Source of the DNA: Prevotella sp.
GTDB taxonomy: Bacteria; Bacteroidota; Bacteroidia; Bacteroidales; Bacteroidaceae
Assembly (NCBI GenBank): GCA_017548385.1
Contig: JAFZAE010000274.1
Location: 1-44,173, forward strand
Length of the DNA stretch: 44,173 nucleotides
Reading direction: 5' to 3'
The position numbers and the translations under genes were made by a program. A model generated the notes under the pieces. It searched no databases, was not told the origin of the DNA, and saw only the letters and a program-made list of their open reading frames with translations. Shown here in pieces: positions 9,701 to 16,369 of this stretch. The first letter of the stretch is position 1; each line of letters opens with the position of its first letter.

Positions 9701-11816
9701 CACTCTCATGGGCACCTTTACAGATATGTCGGGTAATGTGACCGACCTCGGGACAACAGAGGCTCATGAGATTCTTAGCGTCAATTACAATAACAATTCC
9801 TCTGGTGATGTGGGAGGATGGAAGAGTCAGAACTATGCAGATGGCCTAACATTGGAAGAAGGTGACGCGACTTATGGGAAGTATATACGCTATACTTGTG
9901 CAGGTAATAACAGTCGCACTGCATATTGGCAGTTCGGCTCATTAGATATGAGCAATAATCCATATGTTCTTGAATTCGATGCGTCCATTGTACCTGGTAA
10001 CAATCAAACTACACAATTGGCCGTCATGGCTGGTCAAGGATTAGCGGCAAATAGTATCTATGACTCTAATTATCTGTTTAGTGCTGTCAATGGAGGAGCA
10101 AATTCAACAACATACACAATCAATGGCGGCTCAACCGTGGTTATTCCAAATGGTACTTGGTGCCATTACAAAATAGAGGTGAATCCACAAAATCGTGAAG
10201 CAAAATGGACAATCACGAATGGCAACACTGCTGTCGGAAATGGTATATACGCCTTACCATCGGGCACTGGGACAACACCCACTGGTATCCATTTCCTCTC
10301 AGGTCGCTGGTCCTCCGTCTTAACATTCGACAATCTTAACATCAAGGAAGTGTCGGCTGATTTAAGTACATACACGTTCAAAGAGCCTGGCACTCTCCGT
10401 GTAACGGTGAAAGGTGACGCTTCTATGGCAGACAACTTCAAGACCTTCACCGTGGAGAATCCGTATGTGAAGTTGGGTGATGGTGAAGACTATTATGTGG
10501 AGGACTTTGAGGGTGGATCTGTACCATCACAGTGGATTAGCCAAGATGGCCAGGCTCTATACAGCATAGAAAACTGGAGTGGAGACCTCTATTTACATTT
10601 TGAACTTAATAACGAGCATAATAATCGTAGCGCATATTGTAACCTGTCAAATGGCGTAAATATAAGTTCAGATAAATATACAATTGATTTTGATGCGACA
10701 CTCAAACCTGGAAATAAGGATGGCTCTGCACCTGCTCAGAATCAGATTGCTCTCTTAACAGGAAATCTGCCTTCTAAAAATTATATAGCAACTGAGAATA
10801 TGCTATTCTCCGCTGTTAACGAAGGACAGTCCTCCACGCAATATACGGTTTCCACTAGTGAAAACAAAAAGATAACAATCCCATCCGAAGAATGGTGCCA
10901 TTATCATTTTGTCATAGATAAGACACAGCGAACCATCGAATGGACTATAACTAATTATTATAATAATAATGGGATTATTGGCGAAGGATCTGATGCGATT
11001 CCTGCTGGTACAGGCACTGATATCAAATATATCTATTTTGTCATGGGTCGCTACAGCGGAGCATTAAGCATAGACGATGTTCGTATCTCTAAGTATTCTG
11101 AGTTTGGCTCAGATTCTGAATATATCCCCGTCAGTGTACACGATGAATTGCTGACGAACCTGCCTGCCGCGGTGACCAATGGCAATGCCCATATCTGGCG
11201 TAATGGACTTAACACCACAACGACATGGGCATCACTCGTGCTTCCATTCGACATGACTTCTGATCAGATTACAGAGGTGTTTGGTGAGAATGCACAGGTG
11301 GCTAATCTCGTTTCAGACATGGGTAATAGCCATCAACTCTATTTCGAGACTGATAGCCGCACCATCTTGGCAAACAAGCCTGTACTTATCAAGGATGTAT
11401 CAAATGCTGCCCCATATTTGATTACAGGCATTTCCAGCAATCCAGTTGCCGTGCCCGTGGTACAGAACGCACAATTCCAATATATTGGTAATTATGACAA
11501 TAAAGGGTCTATACCATTCTATCATAATGTGGACTATTTCTTCAGCAACAACAAGTTAAGTACTGTGGCTGCTGATGGTACCTATATGACTCTGAAAGGT
11601 TATCGTGGTTACTTCCACGCCAATGATGGAGCTGAGGCTACTATCTCGGTGCTCTTCGACGATCCATCGGGCGTCCGCGATCTTACTACAGTGGCACCCA
11701 AGACTTTCAACGTCTATTCTCTCTCGGGACAAGTTATTCGCCGTAATACCACTTCTCTGCAAGGGCTCTCACGCGGAATCTATATTGTCAATGGTAAGAA
11801 ATACCTTGTCAGATAA
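6750..11816 (+). CDS. Rhamnogalacturonan lyase, PL11, with extended modular C-terminus and T9SS-type tail
   Basis: The enzyme should cut the rhamnose-galacturonate backbone of rhamnogalacturonan I by beta-elimination outside the cell. A signal peptide (MRKCILIALLAFFSVNISHA) leads into the PL11 propeller (about 21-660). Family marks are ALDRGIVAV at the N-terminus, Ca-type loops such as DVDEDGRDE, GFGHGDAMHVNDFDP near 412 and QGDIIGDWREEV near 572. Most PL11 enzymes end about there; this one is 1688 residues. Beyond come an autotransporter-like beta repeat (about 750-780), two related beta-sandwich modules (about 1010-1205 and 1247-1447, both with FSAVN, WCHY and WTITN), a module with WASLVLPFD, and a sorting tail (about 1640-1688, FNVYSLSGQV and GIYIVNGKKYLVR). 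The tail points to type IX secretion. Family certain, export route inferred. Confidence 0.93.
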   Translation: MRKCILIALLAFFSVNISHAQRFTDALDRGIVAVNLNGQVFVSWRILPEEYYGTTYNLYKNGSLVQSGLTVSNWTGSGSTSDMFTVAAVVNGVEGEKSSAAKVWNRFESSQAGMLTFTLSPIVDRNNRDVTHHYWSNDAIFADLDGDGQLEFIVKRMNMWDANEIYPTSNTTEYDVWEAYDVNWETGTASRMWWIDCGPNMVSGNSVENNLLAYDWDMDGKAEVVMRGADNMIFHHSNGTTETIGSATVNTRDDFNHYANGAYTCTGNEYLIYFNGQTGTTYSVTEYPLKRVESGETSSVDAWNEVTLGHMSSKYFFGAPYLDGRKPSIFLGRGIYMRHKMIALDVNPATHALTTRWEWHSTAHGTTPGSYWFGNGNHNYVIADVDEDGRDEIIYGNMVIDDNGKGLNSTGFGHGDAMHVNDFDPYRRGLEIFNCIEDAPSYGMSYRSGLTGEIYKHFISNGDDGRSLAGNFNNSIPGSIGCSWHSDALGLSCDEYMADYSKVFNGKNDNTRNLNFRIYWDGDLQSEAMDGTGSNDNGSWLMIYHFNGSSNDREITLTGTSNNGTKNNPSFQGDIIGDWREEVMMRASSGAAVTEGGTTWAVWDQLLLFTSTYPSSYPIYNLWGDHQYRQAMGTQMQCYNLPPNPSFFLGEMEGITLAPPPLMNRGRLEVRNGGTISTSLDGEHVMLAEMGNAQVKVAEGANPKVFTDNAPWWVQGNNPSEAQSLTEASTTVYTHTLTGAPFTGETMVVKQGGGTLVLPGDEQTYTGDTKVWAGTLQYDGKMTNSNIWLNRFAALSSTGGEFKSVTAEYGSEIMPGGSTANVKEITIENLTLGFGARVVFDLNGKNMGDNDQIHVTNLSLETKTDGVWQSYGPKNLKPVFQFNTNKVLPGGRYPIGTYTNSPQYALLQDIIIDGIDASRNPSILVDGGVIYLELNNMNPTVEPEIAIIDMVQTDLTDLYPSSTPTSYYMPKVGVVVPDVNGVQPTLMGTFTDMSGNVTDLGTTEAHEILSVNYNNNSSGDVGGWKSQNYADGLTLEEGDATYGKYIRYTCAGNNSRTAYWQFGSLDMSNNPYVLEFDASIVPGNNQTTQLAVMAGQGLAANSIYDSNYLFSAVNGGANSTTYTINGGSTVVIPNGTWCHYKIEVNPQNREAKWTITNGNTAVGNGIYALPSGTGTTPTGIHFLSGRWSSVLTFDNLNIKEVSADLSTYTFKEPGTLRVTVKGDASMADNFKTFTVENPYVKLGDGEDYYVEDFEGGSVPSQWISQDGQALYSIENWSGDLYLHFELNNEHNNRSAYCNLSNGVNISSDKYTIDFDATLKPGNKDGSAPAQNQIALLTGNLPSKNYIATENMLFSAVNEGQSSTQYTVSTSENKKITIPSEEWCHYHFVIDKTQRTIEWTITNYYNNNGIIGEGSDAIPAGTGTDIKYIYFVMGRYSGALSIDDVRISKYSEFGSDSEYIPVSVHDELLTNLPAAVTNGNAHIWRNGLNTTTTWASLVLPFDMTSDQITEVFGENAQVANLVSDMGNSHQLYFETDSRTILANKPVLIKDVSNAAPYLITGISSNPVAVPVVQNAQFQYIGNYDNKGSIPFYHNVDYFFSNNKLSTVAADGTYMTLKGYRGYFHANDGAEATISVLFDDPSGVRDLTTVAPKTFNVYSLSGQVIRRNTTSLQGLSRGIYIVNGKKYLVR

Positions 11817-11850
11817 TTGTATGTATAATCCTTTAATGATATTAAAGACA

Positions 11851-12060
11851 ATGAGCAAGAATATATATGTAACTCCCGAGACCGAAATCTGCTTACTGTG
11901 TATGAATGGTCAGGTGCTGCAAGGTTATACTATCATTGACCTCAGTAATCCTAAACCTACTGAAGTAACAGGAGGAGAAATTAATAGCAATGAAGGTGAA
12001 TTATGGGATGAGGCTTCATCGGAGCTGCAAGACGATAATTCACTATGGGATAAATTATAA
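11851..12060 (+). CDS. Small acidic protein downstream of PL11, unknown function
   Basis: The ORF can start at ATG 11821 (79 residues, 4 bases after the PL11 stop), 11836 or 11851. I prefer 11851 (69 residues, MSKNIYVTPETEICLL), because short Bacteroidales proteins of this kind usually open with a lysine-rich stretch and xYxxPxxE. The C-terminal half is acidic and has two LWD motifs (GELWDEA and NSLWDKL). There is no signal peptide, membrane segment or known domain. A strong hairpin follows at 12082-12133, so it ends the PL11 transcript. Close linkage to a large secreted enzyme may mean translational coupling. The function is not known to me. Confidence 0.7.
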   Translation: MSKNIYVTPETEICLLCMNGQVLQGYTIIDLSNPKPTEVTGGEINSNEGELWDEASSELQDDNSLWDKL

Positions 12061-12081
12061 ATCATTTTCATATTTTCGAGC

Positions 12082-12133
12082 GCGGGCATCCTCGCCAGCA
12101 ACAAATCTACATGTTGCAGGTGAAGATGCCCGC
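12082..12133 (+). terminator. Strong hairpin ending the PL11 transcript
   Basis: GCGGGCATC (12082-12090) pairs with GATGCCCGC (12125-12133). The inner part continues with GCAAC (12098-12102) pairing GTTGC (12113-12117), plus partial pairing between. It starts 21 bases after the small ORF. The U-run after it is weak (TTAATCGTTAATT), so it may act as a terminator or as a 3'-end stabiliser. Confidence 0.65.
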
Positions 12134-12236
12134 TTAATCGTTAATTCAATCAGCTAACAAGTTGATAAAGTATACGGACAAACACTCTTTATATCATACA
12201 TTCCCAACCATTACTCGTCCAAATTAAAATGTTTTT

Positions 12237-12277
12237 ACGTAAACGTTTGCGTAATCCAATTATTATGCTTATATTTG
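12237..12277 (+). promoter_or_regulatory. LacI-type operator overlapping the promoter of the regulator gene
   Basis: ACGTAAACGTTTGCGT (12237-12252) is a 16-bp palindrome with one mismatched pair and a central CG, the usual shape of a LacI-family operator. The TTTG inside it (12246-12249) is followed after 20 bases by TATATTTG (12270-12277), a full Bacteroidota promoter. A repressor bound here would cover the -33 box, so autorepression is expected. The start of transcription would be near 12284, shortly before the ATG at 12302. Confidence 0.7.
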
Positions 12278-12301
12278 CAGTGGATTTTATTGGATTTCAA
12301 G

Positions 12302-13333
12302 ATGGCCGAAGAAAAAAGCAATAAACCACGTCGTACATCGTTAAAAGATTTGGCAGACCAACTGGGTGTATCGATTGCCACTGTCTCTCGGGCGCTCAGA
12401 GGAAGCCACGAGGTGGGTGAGGAGATGCGTGAAAAAGTTAAAAGTCTGGCAAAAAAACTCAATTATCGTCCCAATCCCTTCGCACAGAGCCTTCGTAAGG
12501 AGGCCCCACGTGTGATAGGAGTTGTTGTGCCCAACCTCGTGACCCACTATTATGCTTCTGTGCTTGATGGTATCGAGGAATATGCCCGACAAAATGGTTA
12601 TTCAGTGTTTAGTTGTAATAGCCACGAAGACCACACACGCGAGGAAATGGCTGTCGATAATTTTATTTCCATGCATGTGGAGGGGATTATTGCCTGTTTG
12701 GCACAAGACACGGTTGATTATTCACATTTTCGTGAAATTTATGATATGGGTATCCCGCTCGTCTTCTTTGCTCGTACGTGTCTGCCCGAATTGTTCTCAC
12801 AGGTAGTGGCCAATGGTGATGAGGCAGCACAACAAGCCACGCAACACCTCATCGACAATGGATGTCGCAGAATCGCATTCGTAGGAGGTCCTAATCATCT
12901 GGATATGGTCATTCGTAGAAAGCATGGATACTTGGAAGCCTTACGAGATAACCGAATACCTATCCAACGTGAATTAGTGGCATGTGGAAAGATAGACTTT
13001 GATGTAGCTAGAAATGCTACACTCAAGTTACTTGAAAGCGAGAATCCTCCAGACGCCATTTTGGCATTTAATGATATTATCACATATGCAGCTTTCGATG
13101 CTATCAAAAGTAAGGGCTTGCAAATACCTGATGATGTTGCAATCATGGGGTTCACCGATGGAGATACAGCCACTTTTGTTACCCCTAAACTCTCCGCCAT
13201 TATGGATCAGGCTCATCTTCAAGGAGAAAAAGCATGTGAACTCTTGCTGCGAAATATCAATGGTGATAAACGTATCTACCGTGAGGTTGTGCCTATGATC
13301 TTAAAAATCAGAGATAGTAGTACGAAATATTAG
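12302..13333 (+). CDS. LacI-family transcriptional regulator
   Basis: The 343-residue protein has a LacI helix-turn-helix (about residues 11-56: TSLKDLADQLGVSIATVSRA, then the hinge region YRPNPFAQSLR) and a periplasmic-binding-protein-like effector domain (about 65-340). I start it at ATG 12302. The longer form opening with TTG at 12275 would begin inside the -7 box of the promoter and ahead of the predicted start of transcription. The gene sits 72 bases before GH31-GH2-GH31 and reads the same way, so it most likely controls them and senses a sugar released by them, such as xylose, galactose or a xyloglucan oligosaccharide. The effector is inference. A palindrome over its own promoter suggests autorepression. 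Confidence 0.93.
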   Translation: MAEEKSNKPRRTSLKDLADQLGVSIATVSRALRGSHEVGEEMREKVKSLAKKLNYRPNPFAQSLRKEAPRVIGVVVPNLVTHYYASVLDGIEEYARQNGYSVFSCNSHEDHTREEMAVDNFISMHVEGIIACLAQDTVDYSHFREIYDMGIPLVFFARTCLPELFSQVVANGDEAAQQATQHLIDNGCRRIAFVGGPNHLDMVIRRKHGYLEALRDNRIPIQRELVACGKIDFDVARNATLKLLESENPPDAILAFNDIITYAAFDAIKSKGLQIPDDVAIMGFTDGDTATFVTPKLSAIMDQAHLQGEKACELLLRNINGDKRIYREVVPMILKIRDSSTKY

Positions 13334-13374
13334 TAATTGCCTTTTCTCCTGGGGGTGTTACCTCAATTCTCAAT

Positions 13375-13394
13375 AACTCATAAACTTAAAAACT
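13375..13394 (+). repeat. Dispersed leader element, copy 1
   Basis: AACTCATAAACTTAAAAACT lies 12 bases before the ATG of the first GH31 gene. It matches the minus-strand copy at 33727-33746 at 19 of 20 positions and the copy at 40834-40851 at 17 of 18. Confidence 0.6.
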
Positions 13395-13405
13395 ATATTA
13401 TTATC

Positions 13406-16351
13406 ATGCTAAAACTAAGATTTTTTATTTTTACCATCATCGTAGCAATCACTTCAATGGCGACTGCTGCAGGTTTTACTAGAAATGGTAACTGTGTGTC
13501 CATTAGTATTGATAAACCAGATAAGGATGGTGCTAAGATTGTGTGCCTTGAGGTCATCAATGATAACATCATCCGTGTGAGGGCGACCAGTGAGGAAACA
13601 TTGCCCGAAAAGCAGAGCCTGATGATTGTGCCTCAGAAAAGTAAAGTGGCCTTTGATGTCACAGAAGATAACCAAAAAGTCTATGTGAAAGCTCGCAACG
13701 TTCAGGCTGTGGTAGAGAAAAGTAATGGTAGAATCACATTTCTCGATGCCAATGGCAAACAGTTACTTAGAGAAGCCATAAATGGAAAGACTTTTAAAAC
13801 CTTCCGCGTGCCAGAACGTGAGCTCGGTGTCGTTCAAAGAGAATTGTCAGAACAGGAGCGTACTGGACTAACTTGGCGATTGCTTTTCGAACCTCAAAAT
13901 GACCTCAAGGCTGTCTACGGACTGGGGCAGCATCAGGCTGAAGAGTTTAATATGTTGGGCAAAAATGAAGAACTCTACCAATACAACACTAAGGTTAGTG
14001 TACCATTTGTTGTGAGCAACCTGAATTTTGGTTTACTATGGGATAGTTATAGTCTGGGGAGATGGGGCAATCCTGAAGATTACCTCCAGTTAAATCGCAT
14101 ATTCAGACTTTACGATAAAAGTGGAAAGCCCGGGCATCTCACAGGAACCTACACAGATAGAAATGGTAATAGAATCACCCGTGATGAGGACTCCATCTAT
14201 TTCGAATATGACTGTCCTGCAACCTCCGATATTGCCAATGCCACGGATAATGGTGGAATCAAGAATCTTCCAAAGAATTTCAATTTAGATGGAGCCACTG
14301 TAGTCTATGACGGTTTTATCGAGGCTGATGAGACTAAGGCCTATGACTTTATCCTCTATTATGCTGGCTATATGCGTGTCTATATTGGTGGAAAAGAGGT
14401 CGTGGCTGAACGATGGCGTACTGCATGGAATCCCAACACATGGAAGTTCAAGGCTGAATTAAAGAAAGGAGAGCGCACACAACTACGCATCGAATGGAAA
14501 CCCGACGGTGGCGTGAGCTATTGTGGACTGAGGGCAGCTAAACCATATGCTGAAAATGCTGATAAGGCCATCAGTATATGGAGTGAGATGAGCCGTGATA
14601 TGGACTATTATTTCATTGTGGGCCAAAATATGGATGAGGTAATCGGCGGATACCGCATGCTCACAGGCAAAGCCTCACTCTATCCCAAATGGGTGATGGG
14701 ATTCTGGCAAAGTAGAGAAAGGTATAAGAGTAGTGAAGAAATTGAGAGTACGTTGGCGGAATTCCGTAAGCGACATATCCCCATTGATAATATCGTTCAG
14801 GATTGGAACTACTGGCCATTGCCAGACTGGGGAAGTCATCAGTTTGAGACCTCCCGTTTCCCCAATCCACAGGCGATGATGGACAGCGTGCATCAGATGC
14901 ATGGCAGATTCATGATCTCGGTATGGCCGAAGTTCTATGATACCGTTGATAACTACAAGGAATTGGACGACAAGGGATATATCTATCGTCAAGCTATCAA
15001 AGATGATATTCATGACTGGTTGGGATATACAGGTTCGTTCTATGATGCCTATGATGCCAATGCCCGTAAGATTTTTTGGCGGCAGATGAATGAGAATCTT
15101 TACACCAAATATAACTATGGTATTGACGCCTGGTGGATGGATGCCTCTGAACCAAATGTGCGTGACTGCACGCCAATCTGGTATCGCAAGGCCCTTTCAG
15201 GCCCGACTGCCATAGGCACCTCCACAGAGTATTTTAATGCCTATTCTATCGTCAATGCTGATGCCATCTACAACGGCCAGCGTTCAGTGAACCCCAACCA
15301 ACGCGTGTTCTTGCTTACACGTAGTGGGTTTGCTGGTGAGCAACGTTACTCCACAGCCACTTGGAGTGGAGACATAGGAACACGCTGGGAGGATATGCGT
15401 GCCCAGATGACAGCAGGACTTAACTATTCCATGAGTGGACTTCCATTCTGGGGCATGGATCAAGGCGGCTTCTCCGTGGAGAGTCGCTATGTGAAGGCAC
15501 AGCAAGATTACGACGAGACGGGTGTGGAGACAGCCGACTTGAAAGAATGGCGAGAGTTGCAGACACGCTGGAACCAGTTTGGTTGCTTCATCCCCCTTTA
15601 TCGTGCTCATGGCCAGTGGCCGCTACGCGAAGTGTGGAATATCGCTCCAGACAACCATCCTGCCTACCAGACCATCGTTTGGTACGACAAATTCCGCTAC
15701 CATCTGATGCCATATTTGTACAGTATGGCAGGATGGGTACACTTTGACGACTATACAATGATGCGTGGTCTTGCCATGGACTTCAATGGTGATGCCAAGA
15801 TTTATGATATACCTGATCAATGGATGTTTGGACCAGCATTTATGGCATGTCCAGTTAGCCAATACCAAGCACGCAACCGAAGCGTTTATTTCCCTAAACA
15901 GTGTGGATGGTATGATCTCTACACAGGTGAGTACATCAATGGCGGACAGACTCTTGTTGTGGATGCTCCATACGAGCGGATTCCAGTGTATGTACGCGAG
16001 GGCAGCATCGTGCCATTTGGACCAGAGATGGAGTGGAGCGACGAAAAGCCGGCCGAGTTAATCAACCTTTATGTCTATCAGGGTGCTGACGGCAGTTTTA
16101 AACTCTATGAGGACGAGGGAACCAATTACAATTACGAGAAAGGTAAATATGCTACCATTCCCATTCAATATGATGATGCCACCAAGACACTTACTATCGG
16201 TAAGCGTAGCGGTTCATTTAAGGGGATGTTGAAAAACCGCCGCTTTAATGTAGTAGTAATATCAAAAGATCGAGCTATACCGCTTAATCTATTGAATCCT
16301 ATAGGACAAGTTGTTAACTATTCAGGAAAAGAAGTTAAAGTGATACTTTAA
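13406..16351 (+). CDS. GH31 alpha-glycosidase with PA14 insert, probable alpha-xylosidase
   Basis: The 981-residue protein has a signal peptide (MLKLRFFIFTIIVAITSMATAAG), an N-terminal beta-sandwich, a PA14-like insert (about residues 251-385, with GYMRVYIGGKEV), the GH31 barrel and C-terminal beta domains. The predicted nucleophile is Asp579 in WWMDASEPN and the acid/base is Asp656 in WSGDIGTRW. A PA14 insert at this place is known in BoGH31A of the Bacteroides ovatus xyloglucan locus, an alpha-xylosidase. That makes removal of xylose from xyloglucan oligosaccharides the best guess, with other alpha-glucosides possible. I start at ATG 13406 because the signal peptide begins there; the longer ORF opens with TTG at 13337. 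It precedes GH2 by 18 bases, forming an operon with LacI upstream. Confidence 0.92.
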   Translation: MLKLRFFIFTIIVAITSMATAAGFTRNGNCVSISIDKPDKDGAKIVCLEVINDNIIRVRATSEETLPEKQSLMIVPQKSKVAFDVTEDNQKVYVKARNVQAVVEKSNGRITFLDANGKQLLREAINGKTFKTFRVPERELGVVQRELSEQERTGLTWRLLFEPQNDLKAVYGLGQHQAEEFNMLGKNEELYQYNTKVSVPFVVSNLNFGLLWDSYSLGRWGNPEDYLQLNRIFRLYDKSGKPGHLTGTYTDRNGNRITRDEDSIYFEYDCPATSDIANATDNGGIKNLPKNFNLDGATVVYDGFIEADETKAYDFILYYAGYMRVYIGGKEVVAERWRTAWNPNTWKFKAELKKGERTQLRIEWKPDGGVSYCGLRAAKPYAENADKAISIWSEMSRDMDYYFIVGQNMDEVIGGYRMLTGKASLYPKWVMGFWQSRERYKSSEEIESTLAEFRKRHIPIDNIVQDWNYWPLPDWGSHQFETSRFPNPQAMMDSVHQMHGRFMISVWPKFYDTVDNYKELDDKGYIYRQAIKDDIHDWLGYTGSFYDAYDANARKIFWRQMNENLYTKYNYGIDAWWMDASEPNVRDCTPIWYRKALSGPTAIGTSTEYFNAYSIVNADAIYNGQRSVNPNQRVFLLTRSGFAGEQRYSTATWSGDIGTRWEDMRAQMTAGLNYSMSGLPFWGMDQGGFSVESRYVKAQQDYDETGVETADLKEWRELQTRWNQFGCFIPLYRAHGQWPLREVWNIAPDNHPAYQTIVWYDKFRYHLMPYLYSMAGWVHFDDYTMMRGLAMDFNGDAKIYDIPDQWMFGPAFMACPVSQYQARNRSVYFPKQCGWYDLYTGEYINGGQTLVVDAPYERIPVYVREGSIVPFGPEMEWSDEKPAELINLYVYQGADGSFKLYEDEGTNYNYEKGKYATIPIQYDDATKTLTIGKRSGSFKGMLKNRRFNVVVISKDRAIPLNLLNPIGQVVNYSGKEVKVIL

Positions 16352-16369
16352 CATTCAATTGTATTTACA

